This document shows, in pieces, positions 34,481 to 42,017 of a DNA stretch of 42,017 bases. The notes below the pieces were generated by a model. It was not told the DNA's origin. It saw only the letters and a list, made by a program, of their open reading frames with translations, and made no database searches. Positions within the stretch are counted from its first letter, which is position 1. Each line of letters opens with the position of its first letter. Source of the stretch: an uncultured Actinomycetes bacterium. Its GTDB lineage: Bacteria > Actinomycetota > Actinomycetes > Nanopelagicales > Nanopelagicaceae. The position numbers and the translations under genes are program-made. The DNA lies in NCBI GenBank assembly GCA_937876245.1, contig CALEGP010000026.1, positions 1 through 42,017 of the forward strand, read 5' to 3'.

Positions 34481-36391
34481 TCAAGTAATCTCGCCAGTTT
34501 CCATATTGATGCTGGTATTAGCGCTCTTTTCTTGGTTCAAGTTTGCAAATATCATCGCGGCAATTCGAGGTCCGATTCCAGGAATTTCAGATAACTCATC
34601 AACGCTGGCCTTTCCAATGGCAGCAACAGAGCCAAATTTCTCTAATAGCGCCAACCGTCTCGACTCGCCCAATTTTGGAATGTCATCCAATAGCGATTCC
34701 AGCATAACCTTCGATCTTTTGCTCTTGTGAAAAGCGATGGCAAAACGGTGAGCCTCATCTCTAATACGCTGAAGCAGATAGAGCCCCTCGCTGTGTCTTG
34801 GGAAAATTACCGGTTCCTTACTCTCAGGCAACCAAACTTCTTCAAGTCTTTTGGCCAGGCCACAGATTGAAATATCAGAAATACCTAAGTCAGCCAGAGC
34901 TTTTGCGGCTGCTGCGACTTGCGGGGCGCCACCATCGACAACTATGAGTTGGGGTGGGTAGGCAAATTTAGCTCTAGCGCCACCACTATCAGCCAACTCC
35001 AAATTATCAATTTCTCGATCTGCTAAATATCGCTTTAGTCTTCGAGTCAGAACGTGGTGCATAGCTCGCGTATCATCAAATCCCAGTTCGTCATCAATTG
35101 CGAAACGACGATAATCATTTTTCTTAATTTGACCATCCTCGAATACAACCATTGATGCAACCATATGTTTGCCCTGAATATTTGAAATATCAAAACACTC
35201 GATACGTAGAGGTAGTTCAGGCAATTCAAGAAGATTCGCAATCTCATCGAGAGCCCTACCAGAAACTGCAGCATCGCCTGCCCGCTTGCTCAAATGCTGG
35301 ATCAGAGCTTGATTTGCATTACGTTTCACAGTGGCAATGAGATCAAATTTCTCTCCCCGCATGGGCTTAGAAATTCTTACACGATGGTCGGATTTCTCAG
35401 AGAGCCACTCCTCTACTACAGAAGTATTGGCTGGAAGATCATCAACCAAAATTTCAGAAGCAGGTTCTTGATCGGAATAGATCTTCGAAATCATTGCCTC
35501 AACTACGTTCTCATCTTCTAATACATCTGAACGATCCAAGATCCAAGATCTAGATCCGACGACTTTTCCATGACGAACAATGAACATCGTCATCGCAGCG
35601 TGAGTCACATCAGAATGCGAGGCGATAACATCCGCAGAGAAGTTCTCGCTGAGAAAGGTCCCCGAACTCTCGGCCGACTTTTCTATGACGGCAATCTGAT
35701 CACGAATTCGTGCCGCTTGTTCAAACTCCTCGCGCAGGGCGGCACTAGCCATGTCCTTAGCAAGAGAGTCGGCAATATCACTGGAACTTGTATCGACAAA
35801 CTTTGCCAATTTGTCTGCTAAATCTTTATGTTCTACTTGGCTGATTCGTTGGACACAAGGCGCTGAACATTTACCTATGTCACCAAGCAAGCATTGTCGT
35901 TTGCTTCTCACCGCCCGTGAAAAATTTGAGTCACTGCAACTGCGGATTGGGTAGAGTTTTTGAATGACATCAAAAGTGCTACGAAGCGCCCAAGCATGTG
36001 CATAAGGTCCAAAATATTTCACCCCAGGGCGTTTTTTCGCTCTTGAAATGAATAGCCTTGGGAACTCGTCGCTCAAACTTATCGCTAAATATGGATAAGA
36101 CTTGTCATCCTTAAATTGCGCGTTGTACTTCGGCTTTTCAGTCTTGATCCAAGTGAATTCCAGTCGTAGCGCCTCAACCTCGCTATTTACAACGGTCCAA
36201 TCAACTCGAACAGCAGAGTTCACCATTCGAAAAGTTTTCTCCTGAAGATTACTTCGAAAATAGGAATTTACTCTATTTCGCAAATTTTTAGCTTTGCCTA
36301 CATAAATTACGACACCCTTCTCGTCAAAAAAACGGTAGACACCTGGTTCAGTTGGGATCAATTTTGGGCGGTAACTTTTTGGATCAGCCAT
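34481..36391 (-). CDS. uvrC: Excinuclease ABC subunit C
   Basis: Dual-incision nuclease of nucleotide excision repair, 636 residues. Domains in order are the GIY-YIG nuclease (about 14-90; [24 protein letters not shown]), a cysteine-bearing region ([13 protein letters not shown], about 165-180), the UvrB-binding UVR motif ([14 protein letters not shown]), the RNase H-like nuclease ([10 protein letters not shown]; acidic core) and a helix-hairpin-helix tail ([20 protein letters not shown]). The start ATG overlaps the end of uvrA by 8 bases. Confidence 0.97.
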   Translation of the reverse strand: MADPKSYRPKLIPTEPGVYRFFDEKGVVIYVGKAKNLRNRVNSYFRSNLQEKTFRMVNSAVRVDWTVVNSEVEALRLEFTWIKTEKPKYNAQFKDDKSYPYLAISLSDEFPRLFISRAKKRPGVKYFGPYAHAWALRSTFDVIQKLYPIRSCSDSNFSRAVRSKRQCLLGDIGKCSAPCVQRISQVEHKDLADKLAKFVDTSSSDIADSLAKDMASAALREEFEQAARIRDQIAVIEKSAESSGTFLSENFSADVIASHSDVTHAAMTMFIVRHGKVVGSRSWILDRSDVLEDENVVEAMISKIYSDQEPASEILVDDLPANTSVVEEWLSEKSDHRVRISKPMRGEKFDLIATVKRNANQALIQHLSKRAGDAAVSGRALDEIANLLELPELPLRIECFDISNIQGKHMVASMVVFEDGQIKKNDYRRFAIDDELGFDDTRAMHHVLTRRLKRYLADREIDNLELADSGGARAKFAYPPQLIVVDGGAPQVAAAAKALADLGISDISICGLAKRLEEVWLPESKEPVIFPRHSEGLYLLQRIRDEAHRFAIAFHKSKRSKVMLESLLDDIPKLGESRRLALLEKFGSVAAIGKASVDELSEIPGIGPRIAAMIFANLNQEKSANTSINMETGEIT

Positions 36392-39242
36392 CTTCAGAGT
36401 GTGCCTTCAATGACTCTGCCAAGAAAGCTCCGGTATAACTAGATTTATTAACGGCAACTTCCTCTGGTCTTCCCTGAGCAACTACAAGTCCGCCACCTGA
36501 TCCACCTTCTGGCCCCAAATCGATCACCCAGTCAGCAGACTTAATGACATCAAGATTATGTTCGATGACAATCACCGTATTGCCGCTATCAACTAGTCGG
36601 TTTAATACAATAAGTAATTTGCGAACATCCTCAAAATGCAGGCCCGTTGTAGGTTCATCTAGGACATATATTGTACGTCCCGTTGATCTTCGCTGCAGTT
36701 CTGTCGCCAACTTTACTCGTTGCGCTTCTCCCCCAGATAGCGTGGGTGCAGATTGACCTAGTCGGACATAGCCTAATCCCACATCATTCAGAGTCTTTAG
36801 ATATCGGGCGATAGCCGGAACGGATTCAAAAAATCCATACGCTTCCTCGATAGACATATTGAGGACTTCGGCAATTGTACGACCTTTGTAATGAACTTCT
36901 AGAGTTTCTCGGTTATATCTTGCCCCATGGCAAACTTCGCAAGGAACATATACATCTGGCAGAAAATTCATCTCTATCGTAATCGTGCCATCTCCCGCAC
37001 AATTTTCACATCGGCCCCCTTTTACATTGAATGAAAATCGACCCTGGAGATAACCGCGAATTTTCGCTTCCGTAGTTTCAGCGAAAAGTGCACGGACTTT
37101 GTCAAAGACTCCGGTGTATGTCGCTGGATTGGACCTTGGAGTTCGCCCGATAGGTGACTGATCAACATGCACCACTTTATCCAGGTGCTCAAGGCCGGAG
37201 ACCGACTTGTGTCTGCCCGGCACTATACGTGCGCCATTAAGTTTGTTCGCTAAAACTGAATAGAGAATGTCATTTACTAAAGTTGATTTGCCCGAACCAC
37301 TTACGCCAGATACTGCTACGAAGGCCCCAAGCGGAAATGTCACATCGATATTCTGTAAATTATTTTCCTTCGCACCTTTGACGACCAATACTCTTTTCTT
37401 ATCCAGCTCTCTTCGAACTTCTGGAACTTCAATTTTGGTACGACCTGAGAGATATGCTCCTGTGATCGAATCTTTTGCACTCATCAACGCCGCATAATCG
37501 CCAGAAGAGACAACATGGCCCCCATGCTCGCCGGCGCCCGGTCCGATATCTACAATCCAATCCGCGGCTCGAATCGTGTCCTCGTCGTGTTCAACGACAA
37601 TGAGCGTATTTCCCAGATCGCGAAGGCGAGTAAGAGTTTCGATGAGCCTGCGATTATCGCGTTGGTGTAGGCCGATACTTGGCTCATCGAGCACATAGAG
37701 CACTCCCACCAATCCAGAACCAATCTGGGTTGCAAGGCGAATTCTTTGCGCTTCACCTCCAGAAAGAGTTGCAGCTGGTCGATCCAAGGATAAATAATCT
37801 AGTCCCACATCCAGCAGGAAACCGAGCCTGGCGTTGACTTCTTTCAATACTCGTTCGGCAATCTGTTTCTCGCGAGTATTTAAGGAAATATTATTTAGGA
37901 AGAGAGCGCACTCTTTAATCGAGAGTTCGCAAATAGCTGCAATATTTTTATTGCCTATCGTAACTGCCAATACTTCTGGCTTTAACCGAGATCCATTACA
38001 GGCTGGGCACGGAGTCTGGCGCATATAGGCTTCGAATTTATCTCGAGAAAAATCGCTATCTGTCTCTGAATGTCGTCTCTCTATGAATGAGACGACGCCT
38101 TCAAATCCCGTCGAATAGTTTCTAACACGTCCATATCTATTCTTATATTTGACATGAACTTCAAAATCCCAACCATGCAAAATCGCCTCCCTTGCTCGGG
38201 CGGGCAGCTTGCGCCAGGAACTATCTAAAGAAAAATTCAACTCGCCTGCTAGTCCCTCAAGCAGCCTCTCAAAATATTCAGAGGAGTGGCCGCCAGACCA
38301 GGGGGCCACTGCTCCCTCCCTCAATGAGAGTTCATCGTTAGGTATGACCAATTCTTGATCAACTTCCAATTTAGTGCCGATACCCGAGCATTGCGCACAT
38401 GCACCAAATGGCGAATTAAATGAGAAAGAACGAGGTTCTAGCTCCTCAAAAGATAGAGCGCAGTCATGACAGGCCATGTGCTCGCTATATGTTCGCTCCT
38501 TATCTGGGTCACCAATCTTAGTATCCACGAAATCTAAAATAACAAGACCATTAGCAAGTCGAAGCGCAGTTTCAATGGAGTCAGTTAACCTCGTTTTTGA
38601 ATCGGCTTTTACTGTCAAGCGATCAACAACAACTTCAATAGTGTGCTTCTCCTGTTTCTTTAACTTTGGGACTTCAGCTATTGCATAGACCGAACCATCA
38701 ACTCTGACACGTGAAAAACCTTGTGTCGCGAAATCCTTAAATAGATCTACAAACTCACCCTTGCGCGCACGAACTACCGGAGCCAAAACCAGAAATTTTG
38801 TGTCAACGGGGGCTGCAAGAATCTGATCCACAATATTTTGTGGTGTTTGCTTTGCAATGGGCTTGCCGCATTTCGGGCAGTGAGCCCGTCCAGCTCGCGC
38901 AAAGAGAAGACGCAAATAGTCATAAACTTCAGTAATCGTCCCCACAGTGGATCGAGGATTTCTATTTGTAGATTTCTGATCTATAGAAACTGCAGGAGAT
39001 AAGCCCTCAATGAAATCAACATCCGGCTTATCCATCTGACCAAGAAATTGTCGAGCATAGGCAGAAAGTGACTCTACATATCGCCGCTGTCCCTCGGCAA
39101 AAATCGTATCGAAAGCAAGGGAAGATTTGCCCGAACCAGATAAGCCAGTAAAGACAATTAAGGAATCCCGAGGTAGGTCAATCGATACATTCTTCAGATT
39201 GTGTTCACGTGCGCCACGGATTACTAAACGTTCAACGCTCAA
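36384..39242 (-). CDS. uvrA: Excinuclease ABC subunit A
   Basis: DNA-damage sensing ATPase, 952 residues with two ABC ATPase modules: Walker [10 protein letters not shown] (33-41) and GVSGSGKST, and two LSGGEAQR signatures. Zinc-finger cysteines are visible in [18 protein letters not shown] and [14 protein letters not shown]. The start is TTG, and TTGA (39239-39242) is shared with the uvrB stop, so translation is probably coupled. It lies between uvrB and uvrC, so the whole excinuclease is in one run. Confidence 0.97.
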   Translation of the reverse strand: MSVERLVIRGAREHNLKNVSIDLPRDSLIVFTGLSGSGKSSLAFDTIFAEGQRRYVESLSAYARQFLGQMDKPDVDFIEGLSPAVSIDQKSTNRNPRSTVGTITEVYDYLRLLFARAGRAHCPKCGKPIAKQTPQNIVDQILAAPVDTKFLVLAPVVRARKGEFVDLFKDFATQGFSRVRVDGSVYAIAEVPKLKKQEKHTIEVVVDRLTVKADSKTRLTDSIETALRLANGLVILDFVDTKIGDPDKERTYSEHMACHDCALSFEELEPRSFSFNSPFGACAQCSGIGTKLEVDQELVIPNDELSLREGAVAPWSGGHSSEYFERLLEGLAGELNFSLDSSWRKLPARAREAILHGWDFEVHVKYKNRYGRVRNYSTGFEGVVSFIERRHSETDSDFSRDKFEAYMRQTPCPACNGSRLKPEVLAVTIGNKNIAAICELSIKECALFLNNISLNTREKQIAERVLKEVNARLGFLLDVGLDYLSLDRPAATLSGGEAQRIRLATQIGSGLVGVLYVLDEPSIGLHQRDNRRLIETLTRLRDLGNTLIVVEHDEDTIRAADWIVDIGPGAGEHGGHVVSSGDYAALMSAKDSITGAYLSGRTKIEVPEVRRELDKKRVLVVKGAKENNLQNIDVTFPLGAFVAVSGVSGSGKSTLVNDILYSVLANKLNGARIVPGRHKSVSGLEHLDKVVHVDQSPIGRTPRSNPATYTGVFDKVRALFAETTEAKIRGYLQGRFSFNVKGGRCENCAGDGTITIEMNFLPDVYVPCEVCHGARYNRETLEVHYKGRTIAEVLNMSIEEAYGFFESVPAIARYLKTLNDVGLGYVRLGQSAPTLSGGEAQRVKLATELQRRSTGRTIYVLDEPTTGLHFEDVRKLLIVLNRLVDSGNTVIVIEHNLDVIKSADWVIDLGPEGGSGGGLVVAQGRPEEVAVNKSSYTGAFLAESLKAHSEDG

Positions 39243-41293
39243 GTTCCAGCCTCTTCCATTCCGCGGAGCTCCTTCTTGAGCTCTCTTATCTCGTCTCGAA
39301 ATCTAGCTGCCAACTCAAACTGCAAATCAGCTGCCGACAACTTCATCTGCTCGGTAAGAGATTCTATGAGTCCAATCAATTCCTGTCGCGGCAGTGAATG
39401 TTTTACTCCACTCAAGCCAGTCGAGGGAATTTTTAGCCCTAGCTCTTCCGTATCTTGCGCCTCTTTAGTAATCAAATCAGTGATATCCGAGATTTTCTTA
39501 CGAAGCGGTGTCGGATCAATTCCGTGCTCGGTGTTATAGGTAACCTGTTTTGCTCTCCGACGATTCGTCTCTTCAATCGCTTGTGCCATCGCTGGCGTAA
39601 TGCTGTCACCATACATATGCACTTCGCCCGAAACATTACGCGCCGCACGGCCAATAGTTTGAATTAATGAAGTAGCCGAACGCAAGAAGCCCTGCTTATC
39701 AGCATCCAAAATTGCCACGAGAGAAACCTCTGGCAAGTCCAAACCCTCTCGCAACAAATTGATCCCAATCAGAACATCGTATACTCCCGATCGAAGCTCT
39801 CGCAATAACTCTACCCGACGCAGAGTATCGACCTCCGAGTGCAAATATCTGACGCGAATTCCTAGACCCATTAAGTAATCAGTTAAATCCTCGGACATCT
39901 TTTTGGTGAGAGTAGTTACCAAGACTCTTTCATTTTTCTCAGCCCGCAAGTTGATCTCGTAAACCAAATCATCAATCTGCCCCTTGATTGGTTTGAGAAC
40001 AATTTTCGGATCGATCAAACCCGTGGGTCTGATAACTTGTTCTACAAACTCTCCACCAGTTTTTTCGAGTTCATATTTTCCTGGGGTTGCAGAGAGGTAG
40101 ATCGTCTGTCCCTTTCTCTCTACGAATTCGGCAAATCTAAGTGGCCTGTTATCCATTGCCGAGGGAAGTCGAAAACCATGTTCTACCAAGGTTCGCTTCC
40201 TTGATGCATCTCCCTCATACATGGCACCGATCTGAGGAACTGTTACATGAGATTCATCGATCACTACTAGGAAATCCTCTGGAAAGTAATCGAGAAGACA
40301 GTTAGGTGGTGAACCAGCGCCACGCCCATCGATATGACGCGAATAATTTTCGATACCGGAGCAAAAACCTAGTTGTCGCATCATTTCGATATCAAATGTG
40401 GTGCGCATACCGATTCTCTGTGCCTCCAGGAGTTTGCCTTGGCGCTCAAATTCATCGACCTTGACTTCCATTTCAGTTTCTATTGCCGAGATTGCTCGGT
40501 TCATTGTTTCTGGCCCGGCTGAGTAATGGCTTGCCGGAAAGATATACATCTCCGGCTCTTCGCGGACAATTTCTCCGGTAAGTGGATGCAGGGAGGTAAT
40601 TCGTTCAATCTCGTCGCCAAACATTTCGATTCGAAGCGCTAACTCCTCATACATCGGGATAATTTCGATGGTATCGCCACGTACGCGAAAAGTACCACGC
40701 TCAAAATTCATATCATTGCGCTTATATTGAATATTCACGAATTTGCGCAGAAGAGAGTTGCGTTCAATCGAGTCTCCAACTCGCAAAGTTATCATTCGAT
40801 CAACATATTCCTGTGGTGTACCCAGCCCGTATATACATGAAACTGTAGCCACCACAATTACATCTCTTCTTGTCAAAAGTGAATTAGTCGCTGAGTGGCG
40901 TAATCGTTCGACCTCGCTATTGACCGAACTGTCTTTCTCAATAAAAGTATCAGTTTGGGGGACATAGGCCTCTGGTTGGTAATAATCGTAGTAAGAAACA
41001 AAATATTCAACTGCATTATTGGGCATCAGTTCCCGAAACTCATTTGCAAGTTGCGCCGCAAGTGTTTTATTGGGTGCAAGAACCAGAGTAGGCCGCTGTA
41101 ATTTCTCAATTAACCACGCTGTAGTCGCAGATTTTCCAGTACCGGTCGCTCCCAAGAGAACTACATCTTTCTCTCCCGCTATAACCCGTCTTGCCAGTTC
41201 GGCAATAGCTGATGGTTGATCACCCGAAGGTATGTAGTCGCTGATTACTTCAAATGGATTTACCTTACGTTGAAGTTCAGTTATTGGACGCAT
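39239..41293 (-). CDS. uvrB: Excinuclease ABC subunit B
   Basis: DNA-loading helicase-like subunit of excision repair, 684 residues. Walker A is [10 protein letters not shown] (48-57), followed by the [13 protein letters not shown] beta-hairpin segment, DESHVTV (Walker B) and the helicase C-terminal motifs ([22 protein letters not shown]). A UVR motif ([18 protein letters not shown]) at the C-terminus contacts UvrA/UvrC. The ATG is 3 bases after the coaE stop. Confidence 0.97.
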   Translation of the reverse strand: MRPITELQRKVNPFEVISDYIPSGDQPSAIAELARRVIAGEKDVVLLGATGTGKSATTAWLIEKLQRPTLVLAPNKTLAAQLANEFRELMPNNAVEYFVSYYDYYQPEAYVPQTDTFIEKDSSVNSEVERLRHSATNSLLTRRDVIVVATVSCIYGLGTPQEYVDRMITLRVGDSIERNSLLRKFVNIQYKRNDMNFERGTFRVRGDTIEIIPMYEELALRIEMFGDEIERITSLHPLTGEIVREEPEMYIFPASHYSAGPETMNRAISAIETEMEVKVDEFERQGKLLEAQRIGMRTTFDIEMMRQLGFCSGIENYSRHIDGRGAGSPPNCLLDYFPEDFLVVIDESHVTVPQIGAMYEGDASRKRTLVEHGFRLPSAMDNRPLRFAEFVERKGQTIYLSATPGKYELEKTGGEFVEQVIRPTGLIDPKIVLKPIKGQIDDLVYEINLRAEKNERVLVTTLTKKMSEDLTDYLMGLGIRVRYLHSEVDTLRRVELLRELRSGVYDVLIGINLLREGLDLPEVSLVAILDADKQGFLRSATSLIQTIGRAARNVSGEVHMYGDSITPAMAQAIEETNRRRAKQVTYNTEHGIDPTPLRKKISDITDLITKEAQDTEELGLKIPSTGLSGVKHSLPRQELIGLIESLTEQMKLSAADLQFELAARFRDEIRELKKELRGMEEAGT

Positions 41294-41296
41294 AAG

Positions 41297-41905
41297 CTAT
41301 TTGGTGCTTGCCTGTGCCGCGCGTGGCAACAAGATCTCACTGTAGATATCTTCTATCTGACGAAGTAGGGACTCCGGATCGCCGTTATTATCCAGAATTT
41401 GATCGGCAACCTTTGCCCGCTCCAAATCATCAGCCTGAACCTTTAGCCGTGCGTCAATCTCATGAGCTTCAAGTCCACGCGCCTTCAAACGCAAAATACG
41501 AGTGGCGAGCTCGGTCTCAACTGTAATTACATAGTCAAATCTGTGACGAACCTGGGTCTCTACAAGAATGGGAATCTGGTAAATAATTACCGAACTCTTA
41601 GGCGAAGCCTCAGCAATTTTGTTAAAAGCCACCTGTACTCTGGGATGAATTATTTGTTCCAGTTTTTTGCGCGCGATTGCATCATTGAAAACAATTTCGG
41701 CCAGCCTTTTTCGATCCAGTGATCCCTCGAGCAAGATTTCATCGCCAAAAGTGGCTACTAATTCATTAAAGCCATCGGTGCCGCGTGCAATTACTTCTCG
41801 GGCTAGCTCATCGGCATCAACCACGATAGCTCCAAGCTGGCGGAAGAATTCACCTGCCTGCGATTTTCCAGACCCAATTCCACCGGTTAGCGCAACTTTT
41901 ATCAC
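41297..41905 (-). CDS. coaE: Dephospho-CoA kinase
   Basis: Last step of coenzyme A synthesis. The 202 residues have the P-loop GGIGSGKS (8-15), DADELAREV (35-43) and the typical VIYQIPILVET segment. The start is GTG, with no ribosome-binding site; TAAGAT (41912-41917) ends 6 bases before it, so a leaderless mRNA is likely. It follows rpsA and its terminator, and precedes uvrB, the usual actinobacterial order. Confidence 0.96.
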   Translation of the reverse strand: MIKVALTGGIGSGKSQAGEFFRQLGAIVVDADELAREVIARGTDGFNELVATFGDEILLEGSLDRKRLAEIVFNDAIARKKLEQIIHPRVQVAFNKIAEASPKSSVIIYQIPILVETQVRHRFDYVITVETELATRILRLKARGLEAHEIDARLKVQADDLERAKVADQILDNNGDPESLLRQIEDIYSEILLPRAAQASTK

Positions 41906-41911
41906 TATTGA

Positions 41912-41917
41912 ATCTTA
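41912..41917 (-). promoter_or_regulatory. Candidate -10 box of coaE
   Basis: TAAGAT on the minus strand ends 6 bases before the coaE GTG (41905) and lies just beyond the T-rich end of the rpsA terminator. No convincing -35 exists, since that space is the terminator stem. Confidence 0.4.
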
Positions 41918-41923
41918 TCTTTT

Positions 41924-41958
41924 AAAATGAAAAGGGCCCCGACCGAAGTCAAGGCCCT
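41924..41958 (-). terminator. Intrinsic terminator after rpsA
   Basis: On the minus strand AGGGCC-TTGAC-TTCG-GTCGG-GGCCCT folds into an 11-pair stem capped by a TTCG loop (41933-41958; two T-G pairs) and runs into TTTTCATTT. It is the cleanest intrinsic terminator in the window and lies 14 bases after the rpsA stop. Confidence 0.9.
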
Positions 41959-41971
41959 CAACGCTACTTTA

Positions 41972-42017
41972 TTAGGCGATTGGCTCTTCTGCTTCAACTT
42001 CAGCAACTTCAGCAACT
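41972..42017 (-). CDS. rpsA: 30S ribosomal protein S1, C-terminal end (partial)
   Basis: Only the last 14 or so codons are present: an acidic repetitive tail reading VAEVAEVEAEEPIA and a TAA stop at 41972-41974. Acid-rich tails of this type end RpsA in actinobacteria, and rpsA normally lies directly before coaE, so the call rests on tail style and position. The rest lies beyond the right edge. Confidence 0.75.
   Translation of the reverse strand, partial: VAEVAEVEAEEPIA

Overview
The window reads as a stretch of core chromosome from a small, tightly packed, moderately AT-rich actinobacterium. Supporting evidence: the 5' end of a 16S rRNA gene with the usual actinobacterial opening; the actinobacterial rRNA leader motif; RbpA, WhiA, a SufR-led SUF operon with a Rieske ferredoxin, an InhA-like FabI, DUF3099 and YvcK/RapZ/WhiA in typical actinobacterial order. 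Intergenic spaces are mostly 0-15 bases and many genes share start/stop bases, as in streamlined freshwater actinobacteria (acI / Nanopelagicales-like). That assignment is inference, because no database search was possible.

Layout. (1) 1-626: start of a 16S rRNA gene on the minus strand with its leader and promoter. (2) 627-12556, all minus strand: infC-rpmI-rplT-trmH/spoU-pheS-pheT, then an ArgR-controlled unit argC-argB-argD-argR-argH-tyrS. (3) 12557-14041, minus: fabG-fabI. (4) 14140-15148, plus: a DUF3099 membrane protein and SURF1. (5) 15095-23277, minus: sufR-sufB-sufD-Rieske-sufC-sufS-sufU-sufT with an ABC exporter appended. (6) 23368-27860, plus: ctaA-tkt-pgi. (7) 27875-34468, minus: rapZ-yvcK-whiA, gap-pgk-tpiA, secG, rbpA. 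(8) 34481-42017, minus: rpsA (partial, with a clear terminator), coaE, uvrB, uvrA, uvrC.

How the genes work together. The left part holds translation genes next to an arginine pathway that lacks argJ, argF and argG at this locus. The centre couples Fe-S assembly with heme A and cytochrome oxidase assembly (SURF1, ctaA), with sufR and ctaA sharing one divergent control region. The right part holds lower glycolysis and the pentose-phosphate/upper-glycolysis genes tkt-pgi, without tal, zwf, opcA or pgl. It continues into the complete UvrABC excinuclease.

No exotic accessory system, mobile element, CRISPR array or phage is visible. The most informative signals are regulatory. A CAAC-N6-GTTG operator lies on the sufR start. 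A tandem ARG-box pair overlaps the pheT stop and the argC promoter. infC probably starts at AUC. A TANNNT box sits exactly 6 nt before the start codon at most isolated transcription-unit starts, which points to leaderless mRNAs.
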